A DNA stretch of 63,255 nucleotides from Flagellimonas yonaguniensis (GCF_029193885.1 NZ_JARFVB010000019.1:1-63255), one strand, 5' to 3'. Shown: positions 1 through 9,470, counted from the stretch's first letter. Notes: generated from the sequence alone by a model not told the origin. Program-made: numbers and translations.

Positions 1-110
1 ACCGCAACCTTCAGGCCGGCCTCCGAGAGCACCTTTGCGGACATCCCCCCGCCAGCACCCGAGCCAACGATGATCGCATCGTAGACCGTACCGTTCTCTA
101 TTATCTGCAT
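1..110 (-). CDS. GMC-family oxidoreductase, N-terminal fragment cut by window edge
   Basis: Reading the minus strand from ATG at 110 gives 36 codons that run off the left edge. Residues 10-30 form a dinucleotide-binding beta-alpha-beta unit with a GSGAGGG glycine motif, as at the FAD-binding N terminus of GMC oxidoreductases such as glucose/choline dehydrogenases and gluconate 2-dehydrogenase large subunits. In this phylum these enzymes often oxidise sugars in the periplasm. The family call rests on this one motif and could also fit another FAD-dependent dehydrogenase; the substrate cannot be judged. It lies on the same strand as the susCD operon to its right, but a hairpin terminator separates them. 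Confidence 0.7.
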   Translation of the reverse strand, partial: MQIIENGTVYDAIIVGSGAGGGMSAKVLSEAGLKVA

Positions 111-226
111 TGATCTGTGTTTGGTTTAATTATGTATGAATAAAATGAATCGATCTTAACGAAAAACCGCTGCAATGAACTTACTTGATTGTCTTGAAGC
201 AGGTCATCACAAAAATCTTGAAAATG

Positions 227-263
227 AAAAAATGAGGCCCATCATCCGTAAATGGCATGGGCC
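227..263 (-). terminator. Intrinsic terminator after susD of locus A
   Basis: About 20 bases past the susD stop a 7-bp GC-rich stem (236-242 with 257-263, GGCCCAT/ATGGGCC) encloses a 14-base loop. On the minus strand it is followed by a T-rich tract (complement of 227-232). It ends the sigma-fecR-susC-susD unit before the GMC gene. Confidence 0.65.
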
Positions 264-281
264 CCTAAGTTTTAAAAATGT

Positions 282-1856
282 TTAATAGCCGTTGTTATCC
301 GTACCCAAGCTTGGGTTACGTTGAAGTTCAGGTCCTGGCAAAGGCAGCAACATGTGCTTTGCCTCAATCTGTTTGCCTCTTTCCGTGGTATGGCCCACTG
401 CATTTACAAAAGATATGGAACCCGGGGCATCAGCCACTGGAAATTGTCCAGTACGAACAATATCGAACCATGTTTTGAATTCAAACACCAGTTCTTTGTG
501 TCTTTCTTTCCATACTTCTTGTACAAAGGCATCTGTACCCAATCCGGACAACTCTGCTTCAATGGTGGCCATATCGGATTCCCAATAAGCTCTTGATCTT
601 ACTTGGGCCAAATAGTTGACAGCATCAGTATTTACCCCACTTGATCTGGCTATAGCCTCGGCAGCGATCAAAAGCACATCGGCATAACCATAGACCACAA
701 AATCCTTTCCTGAATTAGCAGTTTCAAATACTGCAGTATCATCATGCCAAATGTAAGGTGCCGTGGCAAAGGTCTGCTCTGTATCCTGAAAGGTGGAATG
801 GAAGTACTGCTTTTCCTGTATTCTAAGGTCCCCGGCAGGATCGTATAGATCCATAAAGCCATCGGAAGGCAGGTATCCACCATTCGTAATGTCATACAAC
901 ACATCCGAAGCGAGTGCCACAGGATAGGAATATCTTGGATATACCGAAGTGGCGATCTCTGGATCGTATTCTTTGATATAAATGTGCTCTACTGCTGATG
1001 CATCTCCTTTTCTGATTTTATTATAGGCAGAGTTTTCAACATCCACTACCCCTGGGGAAACTTCATCGTGCTGAACCAAATCATAGGAACCGTATGTTCC
1101 GTTGATGATATCTTGTGACAATACTGCCGCTTCGGCATATCGGTCGGCGTTCAATGGGTTACCGCTCATGGTCAGGTACACATCGGCCAGTAAGGTCGCC
1201 ACTGCTCCTGCGGTAACTCGTTTTCCATTGTCCACCATGCTCACTGTTGGCAATCCGCCGTCCAGTGCATCCGTCAGATCTTGCTCGATCAAGGCATAGA
1301 CATTAGCTATTGGGCTTCGCTCCAAGTATAGGTTCTCCAAAGATTCGTAGGGTTCTGTAGTCAATGGAACCGGACCGAACCATCTAACCAAATAATAGTA
1401 GGCGAATGCCCTGAAGAATTTGGCTTCTGCCAACAATTGCATTCTTTCCGAATCACTCAATCCCGGGGTTTCGGGAATATATTTGATGGCATTATTGGCT
1501 CTGGAGATTCCCAAGTAAAGTTCCCTCCATCTGTCTTGTAAATAACCTCCAATGTTATCCCCGTTGAGGGTCAACTCCTGTGAATTGCTCACATGCAATT
1601 CCTGACCTGCATATTCATTATAAAAATAACCTGACATATATCCGCCCAACATCATGGGTGTTCCGCTGTAGACACCGCCATCCGTCATGTTGGGGGCCCC
1701 AGTTCTGTACAGGGAATTCACGGCACTATATGCTTGGTCCGGTTCTGAAAAAAATTGATTGGAATCAAGTTCGGCAAGGGGTTGTTCTTCCAAAAAGTCC
1801 GAACAGGAGCCCAATACAATCATTCCTATGAGAAAAACTATATATTTAATTTTCAT
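282..1856 (-). CDS. SusD/RagB-family glycan-binding lipoprotein (locus A)
   Basis: Outer-membrane lipoprotein that caps a SusC transporter and binds oligosaccharide at the cell surface. The 524-residue product starts with a signal peptide and a lipobox ending LGSC at Cys18, followed by an SDFLEE start typical of SusD. The helical TPR-like middle and the C-terminal RagB/SusD region (VYGYADVLLIAAEAIARS, then the LLPLPGPELQRNPSL ending) are clear. It lies 17 bases behind the partner susC and is the last gene of the unit. The ligand is not visible from sequence. Confidence 0.95.
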   Translation of the reverse strand: MKIKYIVFLIGMIVLGSCSDFLEEQPLAELDSNQFFSEPDQAYSAVNSLYRTGAPNMTDGGVYSGTPMMLGGYMSGYFYNEYAGQELHVSNSQELTLNGDNIGGYLQDRWRELYLGISRANNAIKYIPETPGLSDSERMQLLAEAKFFRAFAYYYLVRWFGPVPLTTEPYESLENLYLERSPIANVYALIEQDLTDALDGGLPTVSMVDNGKRVTAGAVATLLADVYLTMSGNPLNADRYAEAAVLSQDIINGTYGSYDLVQHDEVSPGVVDVENSAYNKIRKGDASAVEHIYIKEYDPEIATSVYPRYSYPVALASDVLYDITNGGYLPSDGFMDLYDPAGDLRIQEKQYFHSTFQDTEQTFATAPYIWHDDTAVFETANSGKDFVVYGYADVLLIAAEAIARSSGVNTDAVNYLAQVRSRAYWESDMATIEAELSGLGTDAFVQEVWKERHKELVFEFKTWFDIVRTGQFPVADAPGSISFVNAVGHTTERGKQIEAKHMLLPLPGPELQRNPSLGTDNNGY

Positions 1857-1873
1857 GATATTTTTTTTATGGA

Positions 1874-4800
1874 TTAAAATTTGAGGCTACATCCTATGGT
1901 AAATGTCCTAGGCTTGGGGTATTGGAAGAAGAAAATGTTCTGTCCCCATTGGTTTCCGCCCCATGAAGTTGCTTCGGGATCGTACCCTTGAAAGTCTTTG
2001 GAATGGATCACGAAAGCGTTTTCCAAACTAGCATAGACCCTCAAACGGTTCAAGCCCATCAAATCCAAGAATTGTTGATTGAAGTTGTAGCCCAAGGAGA
2101 ATAGATTTCCCCTGATATAGGAACCGTCCACTACCCATCTGCTGTCCACTTGACTGTTTTGTCCCGCATAGGCTTGGTTCCTGATCTCCTGTACCATGGT
2201 GTTCTGGTTGTTCTCCGTCCATCCATCATAAAGTATGGTGGACAATCCGTTGGCAATACCGGAACGGTCCTCGGTGGAGTGATAGAATTGTTGCATGATC
2301 TCCACACCTGCCACAAATTGGATATCGGCCGTGAAATCAAAATTCTTATACCGGAAGGTGTTGATGAAACTTCCCGTAATATCCGGCAGACCTTTTCCAA
2401 GGATTTTCTTTTCTGCAGATCGTTTAGCCTCTCCTGGAACAGCACCAACCTCAGCGGCCTCAGCGGCTTCGTCCGTACCCCAAGTTCCTAAACGCTCATA
2501 TCCCCAGAAGGAACTCAAGGATTCCCCTACACGTAAGATCGTCTGGCTACCAGACACCCAGAATGGTCCTGGTTCGATGTCCTCATCGTTCTCTCCCAAA
2601 CTTTCAATCCTATTCTTATTGTAGTTCATGTTAAAGGAGGTTTCCCAACCGAAATCGGATTTACGGATAATCTCTCCTGTGATCATGGCCTCGATACCTT
2701 TATTGGAAACAGAACCGATATTATCCCTAACCGAAGTAAAGCCAGTGGTGTACGGTACGGGTCTGTCCAACAACAAATCTTTGGTCAACTTATCATAGTA
2801 GTCAAACTCAAAACGCAACCTGAAATCAAAAGCGGCCAAGTCCAATCCAATATCAAATTGACTTGTTTTTTCCCATTCCAAACCTGGATTGGACAAACGA
2901 TTCACGGAACTGGAACTTACTCTAGTACCATTCAGTAAAACCGTACCGGATGATACCGTGGCCAATGAACTGTACGGGTCAATTTCAGTATTACCTGTGA
3001 TACCGTAGCTACCACGCAATTTCAATCGGTTGATAGCGGTTACGTCCTCCATAAAGGCTTCTTCAGTAATATTCCAACCTGCACCAATAGAAGGGAAAAA
3101 CCCATATTTGTTATCCTCCCCAAATCTTGAGGAACCGTCGACCCTTCCGGTCAAGGTCAATAAATATTTATCTTTATAGGTATAACCAGCACGCACAAAA
3201 TAGGAGTTCAAGGCCCACTCGTTGGTGGTGGATTCCGGTGCACTTGGATTACTGGCGGAACCGATATTGTTATAACGGAAAAAGTCATCACTAAATCCTC
3301 TGGCAAAAATATTGGAGGACTCGTACTTGCGCTCTTGCCAACTCAACCCCAGCATGGCGTTGATTCTATGATCGCCGAATTCCTTGTTATAGGTCAGGTA
3401 ATTCTCCTGCTGCCAATAGGTGCTCTTTTCATTAAAAATCCTGGCATAACCATCGGGGGCGGAAATATTTACCAAATCCCTTGGTGAGTATTCTTTTTTA
3501 TTTCTGATGTTTTTATCGAAACCGAACTGGGTCCTGAATTCCAGTCCGGGCATAATATTGAAACTGGCATAGAAGTTTCCGAAAAGTTGGTTCCTTTCCC
3601 AGAATCTTTCCTGTGTTTCCAAGACATGTACTGGATTGGACATGGATTCCAAATTGTATGCATCACTGATCATTTGGCTATTGCTCCATGTTCCATCTGG
3701 AAATTTCACGGGGAAGATCGGTGGCATTTCTATCATGGTCCTTCTTGGTGATTGACCTCCTCCACCTTCTTCAAACTCGGTGTCCTTAACGTCATTTACC
3801 AAAAGGTTCACCCCCAATTTCAACCAATCTTTCGGTGTCACATCATAAGCGATCTTTCCGCTGATCCTATCCAACTCGTTGTTCAGCATAATCCCTTCAA
3901 TATGGGAATAGTTCAAAAACACCCCTATGGATGATTTCTCACTTCCTTGTTGAATGGATAACTGGTGATTATTGGAATAGGCCGTACGTGTAGCTTCATC
4001 TTGCCAATCGGTATCATATAGAGGATTGCCCTGTGCGTCAAATAAATTGGGGTCATCGGTGGTAAATACCGGAGCTGGATCGTTTGGACGATACTTTGGA
4101 GTATTTTCCATACCTGTCCTAACGACTTCCAACCATTCTTCCGCGTTGAGCAAATCCATTTTTTTACGGATACTTCCAACACTCAAAAATCCATCATAGC
4201 CTATGGATATCTTTTCATCCTGAGACCCTCTTTTGGTGGTTATCAATACCACACCATTGGCACCCCTTGCACCATAGATCGCTGCGGAAGATGCATCTTT
4301 CAGCACTTCCATACGCTCAATATCGTTGGGGTTGATGAATTGAATATCATCCATTACCACTCCATCAACAACATATAAAGGATCGGTCGACGAATTAATA
4401 GTCCCCACACCACGGATCACGATTCTGGGAGATCCTGTCGGAGAACCTGAATTCAAAAATACATTTACACCGGCCACCTTACCACGCATTCCTTGAAGGG
4501 CATTGCTAACAGGTGCCTTTAAAAGTGTTTCGCTGTCCACGGCACCAACGGCACCGGTAAGATCGGATTTTTTCTGTGTACCGTATCCCACAACAACAAC
4601 TTCTTCCAGTGCGGCCACATTTTCTTCCAGTACCACATCCACTGCCTGTTGGTCTGTGACTTCTATTTCTTGGGTCACAAAGCCAATGTAGCTGAACATA
4701 AGGACATCGCCTGTGTCGGCCATGATGCTGTAATTACCATCAAAATCCGTGGTAGTTCCCTTTGAAGTGCCTTTTACCAGTATGGATACGCCTGGTATGG

Positions 4801-5296
4801 GGGTTCCCGCTTTATCAGTAACCTTTCCATTGACCGTGAACTGTACCGTGGTTCGGATAAGTTCATTGATCCTGTCCGGGGTCAAAGCAGTCGGTGCTTT
4901 ATCGACATGCTTGTTTAAAAGGCTTTCAATTTTACTTTTGATTTCCGGGTTGTCCTTTGGAAAAAGAATGATTTGATTGCGGACGTAGCTAAAAGCGATA
5001 TCGGATTCCGAGAACAACTCGTTCAATACGGCATCCAAGGTTTTATTTTCAACCTTTAGCGATTTTCTGGAATATACATCCACAATACTGTTATTGTAGA
5101 AAAAACTATAGTCGCTCTTGCGTTCTATCTCGTTCAGAATCCTCTTTAATCTGACGTTATTCGCCTCTAAGGAAATACTTTGGGCGTTAGCCTCTGATGC
5201 AAATAACTTGGCCAAAGTAAGTGCCACTAAGATTAAATAGATTTTCATTATCCTGATAATTGGGACCTTTGGTAAAAAAAGTTCCTTTTTTTCCAT
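1874..5296 (-). CDS. SusC/RagA-family TonB-dependent transporter with STN domain (locus A)
   Basis: Outer-membrane oligosaccharide importer of 1140 residues. Domains in order: signal sequence ending near ANAQS; secretin/TonB N-terminal (STN) domain at about 40-115, the part that contacts FecR anti-sigma factors; carboxypeptidase-like beta-sandwich at about 155-230 (GKVTDKAGTPIPGVSI); the EEVVVVGYGTQKKSDLTGAV-type segment; plug with VLKDASSAAIYGARGANGVV; then the 22-strand barrel to the terminal Phe. An STN domain together with the fecR and sigma genes just upstream indicates a transenvelope signalling loop in which substrate import induces its own susC. An alternative start is Met17. A 71-bp stretch (3429-3499) recurs nearly unchanged at 9295-9365. 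Confidence 0.96.
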   Translation of the reverse strand: MEKKELFLPKVPIIRIMKIYLILVALTLAKLFASEANAQSISLEANNVRLKRILNEIERKSDYSFFYNNSIVDVYSRKSLKVENKTLDAVLNELFSESDIAFSYVRNQIILFPKDNPEIKSKIESLLNKHVDKAPTALTPDRINELIRTTVQFTVNGKVTDKAGTPIPGVSILVKGTSKGTTTDFDGNYSIMADTGDVLMFSYIGFVTQEIEVTDQQAVDVVLEENVAALEEVVVVGYGTQKKSDLTGAVGAVDSETLLKAPVSNALQGMRGKVAGVNVFLNSGSPTGSPRIVIRGVGTINSSTDPLYVVDGVVMDDIQFINPNDIERMEVLKDASSAAIYGARGANGVVLITTKRGSQDEKISIGYDGFLSVGSIRKKMDLLNAEEWLEVVRTGMENTPKYRPNDPAPVFTTDDPNLFDAQGNPLYDTDWQDEATRTAYSNNHQLSIQQGSEKSSIGVFLNYSHIEGIMLNNELDRISGKIAYDVTPKDWLKLGVNLLVNDVKDTEFEEGGGGQSPRRTMIEMPPIFPVKFPDGTWSNSQMISDAYNLESMSNPVHVLETQERFWERNQLFGNFYASFNIMPGLEFRTQFGFDKNIRNKKEYSPRDLVNISAPDGYARIFNEKSTYWQQENYLTYNKEFGDHRINAMLGLSWQERKYESSNIFARGFSDDFFRYNNIGSASNPSAPESTTNEWALNSYFVRAGYTYKDKYLLTLTGRVDGSSRFGEDNKYGFFPSIGAGWNITEEAFMEDVTAINRLKLRGSYGITGNTEIDPYSSLATVSSGTVLLNGTRVSSSSVNRLSNPGLEWEKTSQFDIGLDLAAFDFRLRFEFDYYDKLTKDLLLDRPVPYTTGFTSVRDNIGSVSNKGIEAMITGEIIRKSDFGWETSFNMNYNKNRIESLGENDEDIEPGPFWVSGSQTILRVGESLSSFWGYERLGTWGTDEAAEAAEVGAVPGEAKRSAEKKILGKGLPDITGSFINTFRYKNFDFTADIQFVAGVEIMQQFYHSTEDRSGIANGLSTILYDGWTENNQNTMVQEIRNQAYAGQNSQVDSRWVVDGSYIRGNLFSLGYNFNQQFLDLMGLNRLRVYASLENAFVIHSKDFQGYDPEATSWGGNQWGQNIFFFQYPKPRTFTIGCSLKF

Positions 5297-5388
5297 AATT
5301 TTGATGAGTTTACGATGTTTAATTACATTTTTATGTGGTTAAATAGTTTCTGAGAGGAGGGTGCGGGAACACCTTCCTCTCTTTTTTC
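5296..5388 (+). ncRNA. Candidate cis-antisense sRNA over the susC leader (locus A)
   Basis: This runs opposite to susC in the fecR-susC gap. A Bacteroidota-type -7 box TAATTTTG lies at 5296-5303 on the plus strand, with a TTTG at 5268-5271 upstream (spacer 24, somewhat long). A strong hairpin plus six Ts ends at 5387. A transcript from about 5310 to 5387 would cover the susC leader and stop before the fecR stop codon at 5394. This matches the geometry of DonS-type antisense sRNAs known from Bacteroides PULs with sigma/anti-sigma control. No gene on the plus strand otherwise needs a terminator here. Transcription itself is inferred. Confidence 0.4.
5352..5387 (+). terminator. Hairpin terminator reading antisense to susC (locus A)
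   Basis: A 12-bp stem (5352-5363 with 5370-5381), a 6-base loop and six Ts at 5382-5387 on the plus strand. The one non-Watson-Crick pair (5359 G with 5374 T) is a G.U wobble in plus-strand RNA but a C.A mismatch in minus-strand RNA. The minus direction also lacks a T tract after the stem, so the signal belongs to plus-strand transcription. Confidence 0.75.
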
Positions 5389-5393
5389 AGGGG

Positions 5394-6332
5394 TCATTTC
5401 TTCATATATAGTGTTATTTGGTTGTTGTTCATTTTGTAGAGTATAGGGGAAGAAACCTCAAAGAGGTCCAAAATTTGTTCAATGCCGAGATTGTCGAACT
5501 CCCCAGTGTATTTGTAATCCATGATTCCTGGAGACTCAACGGATATATCCACTTTGTACTTTCGCTTTAAGTCGCCTATTACCTGCCGTATCGGTGTCTC
5601 ATCATAAATCAGTTTACCCTCGCGCCAGGACGTTAAATTTTTGGTTTCCACATTGTCCACGATGAGCTTGTCCGCATCCTTTACATAGGTGGCTCTTTGG
5701 GACGGGGTCAATACGACTGTTTTTTTATGGTGCTCTTCAATCACTTTGACCTTTCCTGAAACCAAAGTGGTTTCCACATTAAGATCTTCGGGATATGATT
5801 TTACATTGAAGACAGTTCCCAGTACCTGAATCTTCATTCCATTTCCCGTCGCCACCATAAACGGTTTCCTTGGGTTGTGGGTCACATCAAAAAAGGCCTC
5901 TCCCCTTAAACTGACTTCCCTCAAATCCCCTGAAAAGGTTTCTGGATAAGAAATTGTTGTATTCGCATTTAGGGTCACTTGGGTGCCATCGGACAAGGTC
6001 AGTGTCTTGTTCTCACCGATGGAGGTAGTCATGGTGATGTTCGTAGTTTCCTCCACCAATTGTTCTTCAGGGGAGGTCAAGGTGTAGGCCAGTGCGAACA
6101 TCAGTACCACACAAGCTGCATATCCAACATACTTGTACCATTTTGCAAAGGTGGTTGGCCTACCAGAATTCCCATGCTCATTTTCTTTGAGCATTTTAGC
6201 CACATGGAGGGCTTTCAACACATGGTAGCGTTGTTGTTGCTTTGGATTCTTGAGCAACCACTTTACCACCTCCGCCTTTCTTTCATCTGATAGCCGGCCT
6301 TCTACCAAAGCGATAATATCCTTGTTGTTCAT
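5394..6332 (-). CDS. FecR-family anti-sigma factor (locus A)
   Basis: Inner-membrane anti-sigma factor of 312 residues that holds the ECF sigma factor until a signal arrives through the SusC STN domain. Residues 1-60 form the short cytoplasmic helical domain that binds sigma. A single membrane helix follows at about 70-88 (YAACVVLMFALAYTL). The periplasmic FecR domain (about 105-210) carries the LSDGTQVTLNANTTISYP and GEAFFDVTHNPRKPF signatures. A C-terminal DUF4974 domain follows at about 240-310. It lies 71 bases behind the sigma gene and about 97 bases before susC. Confidence 0.94.
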   Translation of the reverse strand: MNNKDIIALVEGRLSDERKAEVVKWLLKNPKQQQRYHVLKALHVAKMLKENEHGNSGRPTTFAKWYKYVGYAACVVLMFALAYTLTSPEEQLVEETTNITMTTSIGENKTLTLSDGTQVTLNANTTISYPETFSGDLREVSLRGEAFFDVTHNPRKPFMVATGNGMKIQVLGTVFNVKSYPEDLNVETTLVSGKVKVIEEHHKKTVVLTPSQRATYVKDADKLIVDNVETKNLTSWREGKLIYDETPIRQVIGDLKRKYKVDISVESPGIMDYKYTGEFDNLGIEQILDLFEVSSPILYKMNNNQITLYMKK

Positions 6333-6403
6333 TGTGTTTTAGGAACAGTGTTCACTAACAGGACGTAAAAAAGAAAGGTACCCCCTAGTCGGGGTTGAAA
6401 AAA

Positions 6404-6985
6404 TTATAGAAACAGTGATGGAAGGTAATCGGCAAGGACAGTTCGGAGTTGTCTTAAGGCCCTTGAAATATGGTTCTCCACTGTTTTGGAGGAAATATCC
6501 AATTCTTCGGAAATTTCTTTGTGACAAAGTCCATCCAAGCGGCTTTTCTTGAAAACCATCCTGCATTTTTCAGGTAGCTTTTCGATGGCGGAATCGACCA
6601 AGGATTCCAGTTCCTTGGCCAAGATGGAAGATGCGGCATCATCTGCCAATGCACCATGGTTCAACCAAAACTCTTGCTGTTCGGTGGACATTTCCTTGGT
6701 GAGCTTATTTTTTTGCTTTCGTAGATAATCCAAAGAAGCATTTCGGGTCATGCTGTACACATAGCCGGTAAAATTGGATCTAATCTGTAAAGTATCCCGC
6801 TTTTCCCATAGCTTGATCAAAACATCGTGGACAATTTCCTCCGCATCTTCTTTGGATGGAATATATGCATTGACTATGACGAACAGTTTGGGTTTGTAGA
6901 AGTCATACATTAAGCCAAAATCGCTATCCATACCCATATCGGAAACTGGATTTGTTTTGAGGTTATGTGAATATTCTGGCTTCAT
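6404..6985 (-). CDS. ECF sigma-70 factor (locus A)
   Basis: Extracytoplasmic-function sigma factor of about 193 residues, presumed to drive the susC promoter of this locus. Region 2 (YDFYKPKLFVIVNAYIPSKEDAEEIVHDV) and the region 4 helix-turn-helix (CHKEISEELDISSKTVENHI) are clear. The longer reading from 7000 begins with TTG; the first ATG at 6985 gives the natural start (MKPEYSHN). It is paired with the fecR just downstream, the normal arrangement in Bacteroidota PULs. Confidence 0.93.
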   Translation of the reverse strand: MKPEYSHNLKTNPVSDMGMDSDFGLMYDFYKPKLFVIVNAYIPSKEDAEEIVHDVLIKLWEKRDTLQIRSNFTGYVYSMTRNASLDYLRKQKNKLTKEMSTEQQEFWLNHGALADDAASSILAKELESLVDSAIEKLPEKCRMVFKKSRLDGLCHKEISEELDISSKTVENHISRALRQLRTVLADYLPSLFL

Positions 6986-7055
6986 TTTAGAGAAATGCAA
7001 ATATTTTACCCTCGCAATTTACAAATTTCGAATTAACAGCAAATTTTGATTGGAA

Positions 7056-7290
<235 letters not shown>

Positions 7291-7688
7291 TTTCGTTTTA
7301 CGCTATGCTTTTTACAGATTCAACCAGTATGTTACCTTTAGATTGATCGACCTAAATCGTGGCGCAAAGGTTTGTGTGAAATAATTGTCGTTATACACTA
7401 AGTATATGTCGGACAAGGGTGCAAAACGCCATTGCAGTCTTGAATTGATTGTGGTTTACAAGGGGGCACAAAGTAATTTTAAAGAAATCTTGAGGCCTTT
7501 TTCAAACTCTTATGGATTCCATCAATCAGACACTATAAAAACAGCCCTACACTTAGGCCATTTTCATGTGTGAAGTTTTGGCAAAATAGGTGGTTTAAAT
7601 GAAAAAACGACACCGCAGACCATGCATTTTTGATAGATTACAAGGCAATTATAGACTATATTTACATGGTTAATCAACCTTATAAATA
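7291..7688. other. Non-coding gap before the M61 peptidase gene
   Basis: No reading frame here shows a recognisable family. An AT-rich stretch TATATTTA (near 7658-7665), close to the TAnnTTTG consensus, lies about 25 bases before the ATG at 7689 and may be the peptidase promoter. Otherwise I see nothing in it. Confidence 0.4.
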
Positions 7689-9266
7689 ATGAACCAACGT
7701 CTGACCATTTTTCTATTCCAATACATTTTTTTCCCTTTGGCATTGATTGCCCAAGAATCCCTTCCTACGTTTGACTATGAGATATCGATACCGAACCCCG
7801 ATAACCATAGCTACCATGTTTCCTTGGAGCTACTGAATTGGCCAACGGATACAGTGAAATTACAGTTGCCCAATTGGATGCCGGGCTACTACCAGATGAT
7901 GGATTATTATAAAGGGGTAAGAAATTTCGAAGTTCTTTCTGGGCAAACTTTGGATGACTCCAAACCAATGACATGGCAACTATCCGGTGTGAAGGGGCAA
8001 AAAATCCAAGTGGCGTACGATATTTTCACGGATCGCACCTTTGTGGCCAACAGTTATGTCGATGCCGATAGGGCCTATATCATCCCTGTCAACTCCTTTT
8101 TGTACGTAGACGGCCATATGAATGTCCCGATAACGGTAACCGTAAAAAAATCAAATGGATGGGCCGATGTGGTCACGGGACTTGAACTTGTAACGGAGAA
8201 CGCCCAAAAAGCCGTTTTCAAGGCTGCTGATTTTGATTCGTTCCTCGATTCCCCACTTTTGATGGGCAATTTAAAGAAGCTTCCAGATTTTGAGGTCAAT
8301 GGCATCAACCATAGGTTTTGGGGATACAAGATGGGGGAATTCGATGAGGGAAAGTTGGTGGAAGACCTACAATCTGCAATACAAGTAGCTTCAGGGATCA
8401 TCGATCATATTCCCTACAAGGAGTATACCTTTATTGGTATTGGTCCTGGACGGGGTGGAATTGAGCACCTGAACAGTTCCACTGTTAGTTTCAATGGCGA
8501 TCAGTTGCAATTACCGGAAGGGTATCTGCGTATGATTGATTTTTTGTCCCATGAATACTTTCACCATTACAATGTAAAACGTATTAGACCCTTTGAACTT
8601 GGGCCATTCGATTACCAAAACGGTAGCAAAACCACCCAATTGTGGATCAGTGAAGGACTTACTTCCTACTACTCACGAATAATGGTGCGCCGTGCTGGAA
8701 TCTCGTCCGAGACGGATTTCCTTAAAGGAATTGCCTCTGGCATAACCCAGTTTGAGAACAATCCAGGAAAGGAATACCAATCCTTGATCGAATCCAGTTT
8801 TGAAACATGGCATGAAGGACCTTTTGGCAAAAGCGGCAAAGACCCCAATAAAAGCATTTCCTATTATGTAAAGGGGCCCATTGTCGGTCTTTTGATGGAT
8901 TTTGGAATCAGGGAAGCTACCAACAACGAAAAATCCTTGGATGATGTAATGCGCCAATTATACCATAAATACTATCTGAAATTGGGTAGAGGGTTTACCG
9001 ATGCCGAGTTCAGGACCGTATGTACCGATATTGCTGGAACCCCCTTGACAGAACTGTTTCAATACATATATACACCAAAACCCTTGGATTATGACACCTA
9101 TTTGGGATATGCAGGGTTGAAATTGGTAAAGGAGCAGCTAACCAAATCTTTTAAGGACCGAGATGGGAACCCCATCGAGAAATCGATGGATGTTTACACC
9201 CTTGCCCCTATTGAGAATCCCTCTACTTCGCAAAAAGCCATTTTGGATTCCTGGATGGGTAAATAA
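7689..9266 (+). CDS. M61-family metallopeptidase (glycyl-aminopeptidase-like)
   Basis: Exported zinc peptidase of 525 residues; family members act on short peptides or N-terminal residues. A signal peptide ends near residue 21 (LALIAQ). An N-terminal beta domain spans about 25-200 and includes the family motif PNWMPGYY at 61-68. The catalytic region has GIEHLNS at 257-263 and zinc motif HEYFH at 288-292, with a downstream glutamate in WISEGLTSYY at 319-328. The C-terminal PDZ domain common in M61 looks absent or vestigial, since the protein ends about 200 residues after the zinc site. It is the only plus-strand gene in the first 58 kb and has no operon partner. Confidence 0.9.
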   Translation: MNQRLTIFLFQYIFFPLALIAQESLPTFDYEISIPNPDNHSYHVSLELLNWPTDTVKLQLPNWMPGYYQMMDYYKGVRNFEVLSGQTLDDSKPMTWQLSGVKGQKIQVAYDIFTDRTFVANSYVDADRAYIIPVNSFLYVDGHMNVPITVTVKKSNGWADVVTGLELVTENAQKAVFKAADFDSFLDSPLLMGNLKKLPDFEVNGINHRFWGYKMGEFDEGKLVEDLQSAIQVASGIIDHIPYKEYTFIGIGPGRGGIEHLNSSTVSFNGDQLQLPEGYLRMIDFLSHEYFHHYNVKRIRPFELGPFDYQNGSKTTQLWISEGLTSYYSRIMVRRAGISSETDFLKGIASGITQFENNPGKEYQSLIESSFETWHEGPFGKSGKDPNKSISYYVKGPIVGLLMDFGIREATNNEKSLDDVMRQLYHKYYLKLGRGFTDAEFRTVCTDIAGTPLTELFQYIYTPKPLDYDTYLGYAGLKLVKEQLTKSFKDRDGNPIEKSMDVYTLAPIENPSTSQKAILDSWMGK

Positions 9267-9294
9267 GCTCAACAGTCCTATAAGCTTAATGTAG

Positions 9295-9365
9295 AAAAAA
9301 GAATACTCACCAAGGGATTTGATCAATATTTCCGCTCCCGATGGTTATGCCAGGATTTTTAATGA
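9295..9365 (+). pseudogene. 71-bp relic of a second susC gene
   Basis: This stretch matches the minus strand of susC A (3429-3499) with 3 differences in 71 bases. It translates as KKEYSPRDLINISAPDGYAR and on to IFND, a segment of the SusC barrel. One change is synonymous (GCC to GCT), and GTA to ATC gives Val to Ile. That pattern suggests a paralogous susC that once lay here in the opposite orientation rather than a recent copy. An in-frame stop sits directly before it and the reading is lost after it. Confidence 0.8.
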
Positions 9366-9470
9366 TTTTCGTTCATCATACCTTTGGCACGATTCCATCA
9401 TGTTGATGAGGTAAACTTGATCAAAGGGTTTGCACAGATAAAAATTGCTTCCGACCAGTTGTCGATATTG
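9366..9470 (-). pseudogene. Possible response-regulator receiver-domain relic
   Basis: On the minus strand, directly after the hydrolase stop codon, an open stretch with no start codon reads QYRQLVGSNFYLCKPFDQVY and then LINMMESC. The GSNFYLCKPFD portion resembles the end of CheY-like receiver domains, where a conserved Lys-Pro follows a beta strand and precedes the last helix. It abuts the susC relic, so the two ends may meet at a deletion junction. The identification rests on about 28 residues. Confidence 0.4.

Noticed and set aside
7385..7573. Plus-strand 62-codon frame before the M61 gene
   Set aside because: No family resemblance, no credible start context, and a composition unlike the neighbouring genes.
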